DNA of 64,000 nt from Bradyrhizobium sp. Ghvi. Lineage in GTDB: Bacteria > Pseudomonadota > Alphaproteobacteria > Rhizobiales > Xanthobacteraceae. Made by a program: the position numbers and the translations under genes. The stretch covers positions 186,001 to 250,000 of the forward strand of contig NZ_FOVU01000002.1 of the NCBI RefSeq assembly GCF_900115265.1. Reading direction: 5' to 3'. Below, one piece after another: positions 20,036 through 29,024 of the stretch; position 1 is the first letter of the stretch; each line of letters begins with the position of its first letter. Below the pieces are notes generated by a model. The model ran no database searches. It was not told the origin of the DNA and worked only from the letters and a program-made list of their open reading frames with translations.

Positions 20036-20296
20036 TTACGCTCGCCCTCTGGGTCGCTGCTGAGCCTGAGCCCAGGCGGCTTTGACGTCTCGCGGCGGAA
20101 CATCGATGCGCTTGATCGGCGTCAGCTCACCGGAGGCCGAGATGATGGCCGTCTCTTCGCGGCGACAGCGCGGGCACACGAAGCGGACTTCGTGCGGGGA
20201 TGCCGACCAGTTCGAGCGTTTGACGTTAGCCGCCATCGGCCATGCCTCGCAATGCGAGCACGACACCAGAAACCGACCGGGATCGAGCATACCCAT
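20036..20296 (-). CDS. Small CxxC zinc-ribbon-like hypothetical protein
   Basis: An 86-aa protein with two CxxC knuckles, SCSHCEAW near residue 14 and FVCPRCRREE near residue 46, spaced by 26 residues. This suggests one structural zinc. The region between is rich in polar residues, and the C-terminus is basic (AQAQQRPRGRA). ATG at 20296 has GGAG nine bases upstream; the second ATG at 20290 is also plausible. A DNA- or RNA-associated role is possible, but nothing shows it directly. Confidence 0.6.
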   Translation of the reverse strand: MGMLDPGRFLVSCSHCEAWPMAANVKRSNWSASPHEVRFVCPRCRREETAIISASGELTPIKRIDVPPRDVKAAWAQAQQRPRGRA

Positions 20297-20437
20297 TCCA
20301 TAGGACTCCGCGTCCTGCCGCCCTCCTCTAATGACTAACCCAAGTAAATCGTTCCGGTGCCGGAGCACCGCCAAGCCACTCAGTGCTCGCCGTTCCCCGA
20401 TCGCCGCCCCATCCGCGCCACTGTTCCATCGCGCCCC

Positions 20438-20650
20438 TCACCGCGCGCCGTGGAGCGTGCAGGCTGTCGAGCAGGTGACCGTGTTACCGTGGTCGCACGC
20501 CTTGCAGGCGGCCACGCACTGATTCATGTCGCGCGGATTGAACGATGAGTAGCTGCGCATTGGGCAAACAGGGGTCGAGCCGGTGACGTCCTGCTCCTTG
20601 TCGCAGGCTGCTGTCAGAAGCGCAAACAAGATGACCGCAAACAGGCGCAT
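20438..20650 (-). CDS. Small cysteine-rich lipoprotein
   Basis: A 70-aa precursor with a lipoprotein signal: MRLFAVILFALLTAACDK. The lipobox LTAAC places the lipidated Cys at residue 15, and the +2 Asp is an inner-membrane retention signal in enterobacteria. The mature part has six more cysteines (PVCPM, QCVAACKACDHGNTVTCSTACTL), probably paired as disulfides in the periplasm. The ATG at 20650 is favoured over 20722 because the signal starts there. Function unknown. Confidence 0.75.
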   Translation of the reverse strand: MRLFAVILFALLTAACDKEQDVTGSTPVCPMRSYSSFNPRDMNQCVAACKACDHGNTVTCSTACTLHGAR

Positions 20651-20868
20651 GGGATGTCGACCGCCGGACGAGCTAGGTTCGCGGGCAACATTGCAGCGCA
20701 ATCTTGCCCCAGGCATTCCCACCGCAGCGAATCGCGATGGGCGACTCCCTGCTTCACATCAAGGATGCGGCTCAATTGTTAAGAACCGATTGCGACCGGG
20801 CGACGCCACGCCACGGGACGAATGCCCCGCATCGTGCCTCGCTCCAGCGGAAAAGCCCTCAGGCCCCG

Positions 20869-21045
20869 TCAGGCAGCAGCCTTGGTCGCGATCGCCTGGC
20901 GCATGTCCACCGCGAGCTGGCGATACTGCTCCCCGAGCTTCAGGTAGATTTCGCGCTTGGTGCTGTCGGTGGCGAGCTTGGCAATCAGTTCGCATTCGGC
21001 GGTGAGTGTCTCAAACCGCTCCAGCCTGTCCTCAAGTTCTGTCAT
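20869..21045 (-). CDS. 58-aa helical hypothetical protein
   Basis: The product (MTELEDRLERFETLTAECELIAKL...) looks like two charged helices with heptad-like spacing, compatible with a small helical hairpin or coiled coil. GGGGAT lies a few bases before the ATG at 21045, which is preferred to an in-frame ATG at 21132. It resembles small conserved Bradyrhizobium proteins, by memory only. It lies downstream of the cyclase gene on the same strand. Confidence 0.65.
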   Translation of the reverse strand: MTELEDRLERFETLTAECELIAKLATDSTKREIYLKLGEQYRQLAVDMRQAIATKAAA

Positions 21046-21150
21046 CGGCGTATCCCCATCAAACGCCCTAGGGACAACAAAGCTAAGCCTGCAAATTAGG
21101 TCACGGCGAACATCGTTATGGAGTAGAAACAATTATTCGCGGGCAGACTG

Positions 21151-22887
21151 TTATTTGCTGTCCATCCGCCAGGCGCCATCCCAATCGGCCGCCGGTGGGC
21201 TGGCCTCGAACTCAACGATGCGGGCAAGCAGTCTGCGCGAAGGACCGTCGCCGGGGCTGCTCTCCAGCACGGCGTTGAACGCCATGCGTGCGTCGTCGAA
21301 GCGGCGCGCGCGATAGGCGGTAAGTCCTTCGGCATAGTGCTTGCGAAGGCTCTGTTGCGCCGCGGTCAGCGCGCCGGCCCTGCCCATCACCTCGAAGATC
21401 GCTTGAGGCGCACTTTGCCCTGCGACTGCCAGACGATCGATCTCGCGCAGCTCTAGCTTCGCGCCGATCGCCTCCGCAGTCGCCTGCCCGATCAGGATAC
21501 GGGTGCCGTAGACCTTGTTCGCGGCCTCGAGACGCGAGGCGAGGTTCACGGCATCGCCCATCACCGTGAAGCTCATCATCAGCTCGGAGCCGATGCTGCC
21601 GGTCAGGACCTCGCCGGTGGCAATGCCGATGCGCAGGTCGCATGGCGCCGGCATGGCGCGGATACCGAGCAGGTCCGGCAATTGCGTCTGCAGCGCGGGC
21701 ACCTGCTCAACCATCTCGATGGCGGATAGTCCTGCGAGCAGCGCCTGCTCGTTCTCCTCGATGAAGGGCGGGCCCCAATAGGCCATGATGGCGTCGCCGA
21801 TATATTTGTCGATGATGCCGCGATTGCTGCGGATTGGGCCGGACATGACGGTGAAATAGTGGTTCATCACCTTGACGAGGCCTCGCGGGGTCATGCCCTC
21901 GCTCATCGAGGTGAAGCCGCTCATGTCGGAGAACATGATGGTCATCACCCGGCGCTGGCCGTCGATGGCGACCTCGGGCCGGTCGATCAGGCCCTGCACC
22001 ACCTTGGGATCGATGTAGCGGCCGAAGGTCTCGCGAATGCGCTCGTTGTGGCGCAGCTGCTCGATCATGCGGTTGAAGGCGGCCGCAAGCTCGCCGATCT
22101 CGTCCTGGGTCGAGACGGCAATTGTCTTGTCGAAGCGCCCCGCTTCGACCTCGCGGGTGCCGGCGAGCAGCAGCCGCACCGGGCGGGTGATGCCGCTGGA
22201 CACCAGCAGCGCAAAGACGAACCCGACGATCGCTGCGAGCAAGGTCACGACACCCGACACGATGATCGCCTGGCGCTGATGGCCGATCACTTGCGCGGTG
22301 CTGAAAAACACCTGCGCCAGCATGTCGGTGCGGATCGCATCGATCTTCTGGTTGAACTGGTCGCGCACGCCGTCGATATGCTCCAGCGTAGCGCGGGCCT
22401 CCGCCATCTGCTTGCCATCGACCTGCTTGAGGAGCGCTGCGCGATCCTGATCCAGGTCGCGGCGCAGGTCGGTGACGGCGGTTTCGATGCGGATCTCGAT
22501 CCGCGCCAGCGCGGCATTATCCGAAGGGGTCCTGGGATCGTCGATGATCGCGTTGATGAGCTTGCGCGCGCCCTCGGCCTCCTCCTCGATCCTCCGGTCC
22601 GTGACCTCGAACTCGTGCAGACGCGCCGCATAGGCCTCCTCGTCCGACGGCGATTGCATCCTGGTCATGACCATGCGGCGCAACGCCAGCGCCCGCTCCA
22701 GCGAGCGGACATTGGCACGGGCCAGATGGCCGTAGGCCGGGATGTAGCGGTTGGTCAGTTCGTCCAGGAGAATGCCGACCTTGCTCGACATCACCATCGA
22801 CAGGATCGAGGTGACCAGCATCAGGACGATCAATCCGAGGGCGATGCCGACGATCTTGCGCCGGATCGACTGGTTGAAAAGCGGCAT
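21151..22887 (-). CDS. Membrane-bound class III adenylate/guanylate cyclase
   Basis: About 578 aa. A first membrane helix (IVGIALGLIVLMLVTSILSMV), a periplasmic helical sensor of about 170 residues, a second helix (IIVSGVVTLLAAIVGFVFALLV), a HAMP linker (TRPVRLLLAGTREVEAGRFD), and a C-terminal cyclase homology domain. The cyclase domain shows MTIMFSDMSGFTSMSEG with the metal-binding Asp, DKYIGDAIMAYWG with the second Asp, and VMGDAVNLASRLE with transition-state residues. A short helical tail follows. ATG 22887 gives MPLFNQSIRRKIVG; a TTG at 22926 would add 13 residues. cAMP is the likelier product, not proven. Divergent from the transglycosylase gene. Confidence 0.92.
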   Translation of the reverse strand: MPLFNQSIRRKIVGIALGLIVLMLVTSILSMVMSSKVGILLDELTNRYIPAYGHLARANVRSLERALALRRMVMTRMQSPSDEEAYAARLHEFEVTDRRIEEEAEGARKLINAIIDDPRTPSDNAALARIEIRIETAVTDLRRDLDQDRAALLKQVDGKQMAEARATLEHIDGVRDQFNQKIDAIRTDMLAQVFFSTAQVIGHQRQAIIVSGVVTLLAAIVGFVFALLVSSGITRPVRLLLAGTREVEAGRFDKTIAVSTQDEIGELAAAFNRMIEQLRHNERIRETFGRYIDPKVVQGLIDRPEVAIDGQRRVMTIMFSDMSGFTSMSEGMTPRGLVKVMNHYFTVMSGPIRSNRGIIDKYIGDAIMAYWGPPFIEENEQALLAGLSAIEMVEQVPALQTQLPDLLGIRAMPAPCDLRIGIATGEVLTGSIGSELMMSFTVMGDAVNLASRLEAANKVYGTRILIGQATAEAIGAKLELREIDRLAVAGQSAPQAIFEVMGRAGALTAAQQSLRKHYAEGLTAYRARRFDDARMAFNAVLESSPGDGPSRRLLARIVEFEASPPAADWDGAWRMDSK

Positions 22888-23202
22888 GAAGGGCAATGGC
22901 TGAATAGAAGGATCTTTGGAACTCAATACACCGGATCTTCGCTGGGAACACGCGCAATCGCCCCTTCGTGGCGCTGGAAACAGCGCTCAGCCGTCGCGTG
23001 AGCCCCTTCGTTAACAAAGGTTAAAACTCCTGACGCTTCGGCCACTTCTGAGTTCCCGAGTTCCATCCGGATTTTGCCGCATTGTTGCGGGAGCGTGAGG
23101 AATGCGAGACGATGCGTGGCATCGTTGCCGGTGTCGTTGATTCTCAAGCCGCATGTCGTCGCGGACCTTGGTTTGTAGTGGTTTCGCAGGGGGGACCATG
23201 GG
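22888..23202. other. Divergent intergenic region, cyclase / lytic transglycosylase
   Basis: About 315 bases without a supported gene. It must hold promoters for both neighbours. The only pattern I see is TTAA at 23011-23014 and 23021-23024, six bases apart, reminiscent of but not equal to the CtrA TTAA-N7-TTAA site. A GGGGGGA tract at about 23190-23196 is the ribosome binding site of the transglycosylase gene. Confidence 0.4.
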
Positions 23203-25389
23203 ATGAACCAGTGCCTACGCTCGCTCGCGTGTGTCGTTGCCGTTGCCGCTTTGGTCTTCGTGCCCACCGAGCTAGTGGCGAAGAGCAGTCACAAATCGTC
23301 TGGTTCCAAGAAGACGCACGAGGCGAAAGCGGGCAAGCAGCGTCATGCCGCGGCGAAATCGCGCCGTAACAAGCATGCCGAGGCCAAGCACAAGTCGAAG
23401 AAGCCGGACGACGAGCCCGCGGACAAGCCGGCGCCGCCGCCACTGACCGGCGACCTTGCCGCGCTGAAGGATGCGATCGACCTCGCGCGCAAGGGCAAGG
23501 CCGATGATGCGACGGCGGCGCGCGATCGCATTGCCGATCCCGCCGGACAGAAGCTCGCCGACTGGTTCATGCTTCGCCATTCCGAGAGTACCGCGAATTT
23601 CAAGCGCTACGCCGCCTTCCTCGCCGCCAATCCGGATTGGCCGAGCACCGCGCTGCTGCGCCGCCGCGCCGAGGCGCGGCTGTGGCAGGAGAAGAGCGAT
23701 GCGGCGACTGTGCACACCTTCACGATGGACCGGCCGACCAGTGCCAAGGGCAAGTTCGCCCTCGCCCGGGTGCTGATCACCGAGGGCGACAGCGACCGGG
23801 CCGCGCGTCTCGTCCGCGAGGCCTGGCGCTCGGACGAATTGTCCGAGCGCAGCGAGGAAGATTCCTACGAAGCGTTCCACGATCTGTTGCGGCCCGAAGA
23901 TCATCGCGCCCGCATGGACAAGCGTCTTGGCGCCAAGGACTATGCCGGCGCAAAGCGCGCCGCAAAACGACTTGGCGAGGATGCCCTCGCCATCGTCAAG
24001 GCGTGCGCTGCGGTCAACGGCAAGGCCGACAAGGCCAAGGATTATCTCGACGATGTGTCGGCAGACGCCCGCCGCGACCTCGGCTATGTCCTGTGCCGCG
24101 CGCAATGGCATCTGCAGAAGGACCACATCGACGATGCAGCCGAACTGATCCTGGCTGCTGCGCCCGAGACGATGGCGGCCCAGGACACCGACGCCTGGTG
24201 GCGCGAGCGCCGCCTGCTCGCCCGGAAACTGCTCGACCAGGGCAAGTTCAGGACCGCGTACGACGTGGTGCGCGCCGCCGCGGTGCCGGCGATGGAGGTC
24301 TATCGCGTCGACTATCACTTCATGTGCGGCTGGATCGCGCTGCGCTATCTCGACGATCCCAAGACGGCGATGGCACACTTCGCTGCGATCGACGAAGGCT
24401 CGACCAATCCGATCGCGCTGTCGCGCGCGCATTACTGGCGCGGCCGCGCGGCCGAGGCGATGGGAGCCAAGGCTGATGCGCGCATGAGCTACAAGGCGGC
24501 CGCGCGCTATCCGACCGCCTATTACGGCCAGCTCGCCCGCGCAAGGCTCGGCCTCGAGGGAATCGAGCTGCGCGCGCCCTCACCCGTGCTGGCTGCCGCC
24601 GACACGCCGGCGGCCGACGAGCGCGTCCGCGCCGCCGACATGCTGTACGGCATCGGCGAGCGCGACGTGGTGCTCTATTTTGCCGAGGATTTCGCCAAGG
24701 AGAGCTCCGACGTCGCGGCACTCGGGGCGCTCGGCGAACTTGCCGGCCAGCACAACGATGCGCGCGTGATGCTCGAGGTCGGCAAGTCGGCGCTGGCCCG
24801 CGGGATGGCGCTCGACCATTATGCGTTCCCGACCATCGGCATTCCCGAGCACAAGCAGGTGGCGCCGGCGATCGAGACCAGTGTGATCTATTCGGTGGCG
24901 CGGACCGAAAGCGCATTCGACCAGCGCGACAAGTCCTCTGCCAATGCCGTCGGGCTGATGCAGGTGACGCCGGAAGCCGGCCGCGATACCGCAAAGCGCT
25001 TCGGCGTGACCTACGACTGGGACAGGATGGTCTCCGACCCCGTCTACAACACACAGATGGGCGCCGCCGAGCTCAGCGCACTCTTGTCGGAATATCGCGG
25101 CAACCAGATCATGACCTTCGCCGGCTACAATGCCGGCCGCGGCCGGGTGCGCGAATGGGTGCAGGCGCATGGCGACCCCAGAGATCCCAAGGTCGATCCG
25201 GTCGATTGGGTCGAGCGCATCCCGCTGTCGGAGACGCGCAACTACGTCCAGCGCGTGATGGAGAACGTGTTGGTCTACCGCGCGAGGTTCGAGGGCAGCG
25301 GCGCGGTCGCCGGCAAGGCCGACCAGCGCGTGGTGACGGACCAGACAGGCGCAGCCGCACCCGTGGCGGCCGCAGCACCCGCTCCCTAA
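23203..25389 (+). CDS. slt: Soluble lytic murein transglycosylase (Slt70 type)
   Basis: Periplasmic enzyme that cleaves glycan strands to 1,6-anhydro-muropeptides. 728 aa: Sec signal (about 1-25), a Lys/His-rich segment (27-75, KSSHKSSGSKK...), a long superhelical U domain, and a C-terminal SLT domain. The catalytic Glu is at about residue 569 in SVARTESAFD, followed by SANAVGLMQVTPEAG and TFAGYNAGRGRV, the family's active-site strings, and YVQRVMENVLVYRA. A GGGGGGA ribosome site precedes ATG 23203. The products would normally feed NagZ-dependent recycling, but nagZ in this window is a relic. Confidence 0.94.
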   Translation: MNQCLRSLACVVAVAALVFVPTELVAKSSHKSSGSKKTHEAKAGKQRHAAAKSRRNKHAEAKHKSKKPDDEPADKPAPPPLTGDLAALKDAIDLARKGKADDATAARDRIADPAGQKLADWFMLRHSESTANFKRYAAFLAANPDWPSTALLRRRAEARLWQEKSDAATVHTFTMDRPTSAKGKFALARVLITEGDSDRAARLVREAWRSDELSERSEEDSYEAFHDLLRPEDHRARMDKRLGAKDYAGAKRAAKRLGEDALAIVKACAAVNGKADKAKDYLDDVSADARRDLGYVLCRAQWHLQKDHIDDAAELILAAAPETMAAQDTDAWWRERRLLARKLLDQGKFRTAYDVVRAAAVPAMEVYRVDYHFMCGWIALRYLDDPKTAMAHFAAIDEGSTNPIALSRAHYWRGRAAEAMGAKADARMSYKAAARYPTAYYGQLARARLGLEGIELRAPSPVLAAADTPAADERVRAADMLYGIGERDVVLYFAEDFAKESSDVAALGALGELAGQHNDARVMLEVGKSALARGMALDHYAFPTIGIPEHKQVAPAIETSVIYSVARTESAFDQRDKSSANAVGLMQVTPEAGRDTAKRFGVTYDWDRMVSDPVYNTQMGAAELSALLSEYRGNQIMTFAGYNAGRGRVREWVQAHGDPRDPKVDPVDWVERIPLSETRNYVQRVMENVLVYRARFEGSGAVAGKADQRVVTDQTGAAAPVAAAAPAP

Positions 25390-25464
25390 TCGACGCCACC
25401 GGGGCTGGACTGGGCGTCTGGCAGGTTACGTTGCTGCGGCTTCCACGCGAGTGCAGTCGCGTAG

Positions 25465-25806
25465 CTAGGTTTCGCCTCCTTCCCTCGTGGTCAGATCGCG
25501 ACTGTCCAGAAGCGCGCCGGTCAGGGCTCTCGCAAACGTCCAGATCTGTATCGTGAAGCTCCAGCACGAGACGGCACTCAGGACTGTCAGCATCTCGATC
25601 GTGTTCCCGGCGGCCGGCTCACTGCACCAAGGCATCGACCAGGGCATCAGCAGCGTCATGAGTTCGCCTCGACGGTAGCAGTCATAGTCGCAGTAATGGC
25701 GCTGTGTCCGCACGTGACGGACATAGCCGGATAGGATCGACCGCGAGCATGTGCTGCACGTGGCCGTGCACAGCGGGCTCTCGTGATTGACCAACACGAA
25801 TTTCAT
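25465..25806 (-). CDS. Small Cys-knuckle protein with C-terminal membrane segment
   Basis: 113 aa. The N-terminal 45 residues (MKFVLVNHESP..., CSTC, 18 residues, CDYDC) have the pattern C-x2-C-x18-C-x3-C, the same as the adjacent 62-aa protein, and share the framework ILSGYVR...YCDxxCY. After residue 50 it differs: hydrophobic stretches (TLLMPWSMPWC and about 70-100, MLTVLSAVSCWSFTIQIW) indicate one or two membrane helices. The ATG at 25806 overlaps the previous gene's stop as ATGA, with GAGGGCGG just upstream. No known family recognised. Confidence is for being a real gene. Confidence 0.65.
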   Translation of the reverse strand: MKFVLVNHESPLCTATCSTCSRSILSGYVRHVRTQRHYCDYDCYRRGELMTLLMPWSMPWCSEPAAGNTIEMLTVLSAVSCWSFTIQIWTFARALTGALLDSRDLTTREGGET

Positions 25807-25991
25807 GAAGCCGCCCTCAAGCGATCTTGTGCGAGGGCCTCGCAGAACAACGCGTAGCACTGATGGTCGCAGTAAGGCAGACGCGTCGCGATCTCGCGGA
25901 GATAGCCGCCGCTGATCGTCTCGCAGCACTGCATGCACCAGGTCTGCCGGAACGGGGTCCGGTCGTTCACCAGCACGAACGCGAATCTCAT
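25803..25991 (-). CDS. 62-aa Cys-knuckle protein, paralogue of its neighbour
   Basis: MRFAFVLVNDRTPF is followed by CMQC, 18 residues containing SGGYLREIATRLPY, then CDHQC: C-x2-C-x18-C-x3-C, a likely single-zinc knuckle. It aligns along its whole Cys region with the next gene, so the pair looks like a tandem duplication, the other copy having gained a membrane tail. ATG 25991 has an unusually strong GGGAGGAG five bases upstream, and it overlaps the stop of the preceding secreted-protein gene as ATGA. Cytoplasmic by prediction. Function unknown. Confidence 0.7.
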   Translation of the reverse strand: MRFAFVLVNDRTPFRQTWCMQCCETISGGYLREIATRLPYCDHQCYALFCEALAQDRLRAAS

Positions 25992-26380
25992 GTGGCTCCT
26001 CCCAAGGCAAAGCAGTAAACGCTGTCCAGCGGAGACAGTGCGGGCGGTGGGGCGCAAAGATGGTTTCGGCCGTCCGGATTATCCCTGTTTCGCTCCACTT
26101 TTTGCGGCGGGACCAGAATGTATCGTCCGTCCTCCCTGCGCCGTGCATAGATCTGGCCGTCGACGTACTTGATGTCGGTCGGGTAGCAATCGGCGCTGTT
26201 GCAGCAACTGAGGCTCGGGTTATCCGGCATGTGCCACGTCGAATAGAATTTTTCGTGCAGCGCCAGATCCTCGGGCGGATGCTGTCGATGAGCGGCGCCG
26301 CTTCCCGCATCCTGCGCCCGGAGCGTCCCGGCAGAGCAGAAGAGAGCGATTGAGCACAAGAGCTTGCAAGTGCGGTTCAA
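25988..26380 (-). CDS. Small exported cysteine-containing protein
   Basis: 130 aa with a Sec signal peptide (LLCSIALFCSAGTLRAQD, cleavage near residue 22). The mature part has the string SLSCCNSADCYPTDIKYVDGQIYARRREDGRYILVPPQKV and a late Cys (HLCAP, VYCF). This Cys-Cys-x4-Cys arrangement and the beta-rich IYARRxDGRYILVPP segment recur in rhizobial secreted proteins, from memory. The start is TTG at 26380; no ATG precedes the signal sequence. First gene of a three-gene run joined by two ATGA overlaps. Confidence 0.7.
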   Translation of the reverse strand: MNRTCKLLCSIALFCSAGTLRAQDAGSGAAHRQHPPEDLALHEKFYSTWHMPDNPSLSCCNSADCYPTDIKYVDGQIYARRREDGRYILVPPQKVERNRDNPDGRNHLCAPPPALSPLDSVYCFALGGAT

Positions 26381-26432
26381 GACACGGGCTCCCGGATCAG
26401 GCCTGTGGAACGACGTCAGCTCTACATCAGCT

Positions 26433-26642
26433 TCAGGCGACTTGAGTCCGGAACAACCAACTGCGGTCGCGCTCGCGGCGCGTGCGGAAGCGATCGACGC
26501 ACTTCTTTGAGCAGAGCGCGGTGCGCCACGAGTAGTGGCGGATCAGGCCAAACTTTCCGCCACAGACCGCACAGCCGTTGACTGAAGAGCACGGTCTGGA
26601 CTCTGGTTGGCCAACCTCAGGAAGTACGGATGCATCGCACAT
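26433..26642 (-). CDS. 69-aa Cys-knuckle protein
   Basis: The core is CAVC, 16 residues (GGKFGLIRHYSWRTAL), then CSKKC, followed by a strongly basic tail (VDRFRTRRERDRSWLF). This is close to the knuckle pattern of the two small genes downstream and reads like a minimal treble-clef or FLZ/MYM-like zinc site. GGGAG eight bases before the ATG at 26642 makes this start secure; an upstream in-frame start at 26744 would add Gln/Ser-rich sequence. A nucleic-acid-binding role is possible from the basic tail only. Confidence 0.65.
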   Translation of the reverse strand: MCDASVLPEVGQPESRPCSSVNGCAVCGGKFGLIRHYSWRTALCSKKCVDRFRTRRERDRSWLFRTQVA

Positions 26643-27041
26643 TTTTTTGTCTCCCTCTGTTGCTTGCGGTTGCGCTCGCTGCGACTGGCTGGTCGCCACT
26701 CCCGATTGGTCGTGAGGGTAGTCCGCTCGCCCTGAAGCGCTCAATTGTACGGACGTAAATGACCGACATGACTAGGGTTGGAGGAGCTATACCTAGGTTT
26801 GTCCGTATTCGCCCGGAACTTCCCAGCTCGTTCATGTTCAACGAGACAGCGCACGATGCTCGCGCTGCACGGACCCCGCGAAATTTTGGCGGCAGAGGCC
26901 CAGTTGCCGCGCAGCGATGGCTTGGGCGCGAGCGGTCGATCCAAAGGCAACCCTCGTAACCCCTCATCCGACTTTGGCCGGAATTGCTCCCTTCGCAGCA
27001 ACATGCTCTACTTCACGCAGAGAGCGCCGGGAGCGTCTGCA
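26643..27041. other. Intergenic region upstream of PAS kinase
   Basis: About 400 bases between divergent genes with no gene I support. Short open frames on both strands (for example 26759-26959 plus and 26741-27004 minus) lack ribosome sites and recognisable sequence. The kinase frame itself is open back to 26778, but the translated extension is not domain-like. Promoters for both sides are expected here. Confidence 0.45.
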
Positions 27042-29024
27042 ATGAAGCCTCGCCGGGCAGTGACGTTCGGGAAGTCAGCCGCGCAATTCCTCGCCGGCTG
27101 TGTCAGACAAACTGTAACCGCCAAGCCGCACATGCAGCCCGACGGCGGTCTGCTCGAGGCTGTCAAGCAATGGCAGCAAGTCTTCGAGCACAATCCGGTC
27201 ATGTATTTCATGGTCGATCCGGCCGGAACCGTGATCAACGTGAACACGTTCGGCGCTGAGCAGCTGGGCTATACGGCCGCAGAGCTGATCGGCCGATCGG
27301 TACTGGATGTCTTCTTCGAGGAAGATCGTGACTTCGTCCGCGCATGCGTTGCGCTGTGCCTCGAGACCGTCGACCAGTCCCACACCTGGGAGATCCGGAA
27401 GATACGCAAGGACGGCTCGGTACTATGGGTGCGCGAGAACGCCAAGACCATGCTGAGGGCCAATGGCGGGCCAATCGTGCTGGTCGCCTGCGAGAACATC
27501 ACCGAGCGCAAGGAAGCGGAGAATGCTCTGCGCCAGAGCGAAGCCTATCTCGCCCAGGCTCAGGAACTGAGCCACACCGGCAGTTTCGGCTGGAAGGCCG
27601 CAACCCGCGAGATCACATGGTCCAAGGAGACCTATCGCATCTTCGAATGCGATGAGGGCAGCAAGCCTCGAATCCCGGTCATGCTCGAGCGGATTCATCC
27701 GGAGGACCGGCTCGCAGTGCAACGGACCACGGGTCAGGCAGCGCGCGAGGGAAAGGACTACGACCACGAATACCGGCTCGTGATGCCCGACGGCTCTATC
27801 AAGCATGTCCGTGCGGTCGCCCGGGCCACCCGAGATTCCGCCGGTCATGTAGAGTTCGTGGGATCGGTGAGCGACATCACGGCGGCCAAGGAGGCAGAGC
27901 GCAGGCTTCGCGAGAGTGAGCAGCGCTTTCGCGACTACGCCGAGACCGCATCTGACTGGTTCTGGGAGACAGGGCCGGACCACCGGGTGACCCTGATATC
28001 GGAACATTCGGATACCACTACCGCCCCGGCCGGCGTGATCGGGCTCACACGTTGGGACATCGCTCCGGATGCAGATCTCGAACCCGAAAAATGGCGACAG
28101 CATCGGGCGGCGCTCGACGCCCACGTTCCATTCCGCGACCTGGTGTATCGCATCAAGGACCGCAACGGGCAGCCGGTCTACGTCCGGACGAGCGGCAAGC
28201 CATTTTTTGACGCTGAGGGTACTTTTCTGGGTTACCGCGGCGTCTGCACCGACATAACTGCAGCGATCCGAGCCGATCAGGCCGAAGAGGCGCTGCGCAA
28301 GGCCCAAGCCGAGCTTGCCCACGTGACGCGCGTGACAACGCTAGGGGAGCTGACGACTTCCATTGCCCATGAAATCAATCAGCCGCTCGCCGCAGTGATC
28401 GCGAATGCCGACGCTTGCCTCTCCTGGCTGCAACGCAGTCCGCCCGATTTCAAAGCGGCCCGCCGCTCCGTGGAGTGGATCATCGAGGATGGCACGCGTG
28501 CCAGCGACGTCATCCGCCGCGTTCGGGCACTCGCCAAGGGCTCGGACGTCGAGATGGTTCCCCTCGATGCCAATGTCGTCGTCCGCGAGGCCGTCGCGCT
28601 CGTTCAGCGCGAGATGGCCAACCATGCCGTGTCGGTACGAATGGAGCTGTCTTCCGCGCTACCCAAGATCTTTGGCGATCGAATCCAATTGCAACAGGTC
28701 CTGATCAACTTGATCATGAACGGCATCGAAGCCATGGAAGGCATCGATGACCGCCCGCGCGAGCTGGCCATTCGCTCAGCGGCGGATGGCGACGAGGCGG
28801 TGCTGTTGAGCGTCGCCGACTGCGGCGTCGGCATCAGTGAACAGGCGATTGACCGCCTGTTCACACCGTTCTTCACGACGAAGTCCTCCGGCATGGGCAT
28901 GGGGCTGTCGATCTGCCGCTCCATCATCGAGGCTCATGGCGGACGCCTTTCCGCAGCACCGAACCAGGAGCACGGCGCGACTTTTCAGGTTACCCTGCCC
29001 CGCCATCTACAGGAAACATCGTGA
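27042..29024 (+). CDS. Triple-PAS sensor histidine kinase (FixL/NodV-like)
   Basis: Soluble kinase of 660 aa: PAS1 (about 40-155, [18 protein letters not shown]), PAS2 (about 165-285), PAS3 (about 290-405, [15 protein letters not shown]), then HisKA with phospho-His443 in [21 protein letters not shown] and a HATPase (N box [11 protein letters not shown]2 box [20 protein letters not shown]). The IAHE-N-QPL motif and PAS layout are those of FixL/NodV-type kinases. Heme or flavin binding cannot be judged by eye. ATG 27042 has GGGAG eight bases upstream; frames from 27003 or 26778 lack one. Its stop overlaps the next gene's GTG. Confidence 0.9.
   Translation: MKPRRAVTFGKSAAQFLAGCVRQTVTAKPHMQPDGGLLEAVKQWQQVFEHNPVMYFMVDPAGTVINVNTFGAEQLGYTAAELIGRSVLDVFFEEDRDFVRACVALCLETVDQSHTWEIRKIRKDGSVLWVRENAKTMLRANGGPIVLVACENITERKEAENALRQSEAYLAQAQELSHTGSFGWKAATREITWSKETYRIFECDEGSKPRIPVMLERIHPEDRLAVQRTTGQAAREGKDYDHEYRLVMPDGSIKHVRAVARATRDSAGHVEFVGSVSDITAAKEAERRLRESEQRFRDYAETASDWFWETGPDHRVTLISEHSDTTTAPAGVIGLTRWDIAPDADLEPEKWRQHRAALDAHVPFRDLVYRIKDRNGQPVYVRTSGKPFFDAEGTFLGYRGVCTDITAAIRADQAEEALRKAQAELAHVTRVTTLGELTTSIAHEINQPLAAVIANADACLSWLQRSPPDFKAARRSVEWIIEDGTRASDVIRRVRALAKGSDVEMVPLDANVVVREAVALVQREMANHAVSVRMELSSALPKIFGDRIQLQQVLINLIMNGIEAMEGIDDRPRELAIRSAADGDEAVLLSVADCGVGISEQAIDRLFTPFFTTKSSGMGMGLSICRSIIEAHGGRLSAAPNQEHGATFQVTLPRHLQETS

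Noticed and set aside
26759..26959. 66-codon frame before the PAS kinase
   Set aside because: No Shine-Dalgarno sequence and a composition like non-coding DNA.
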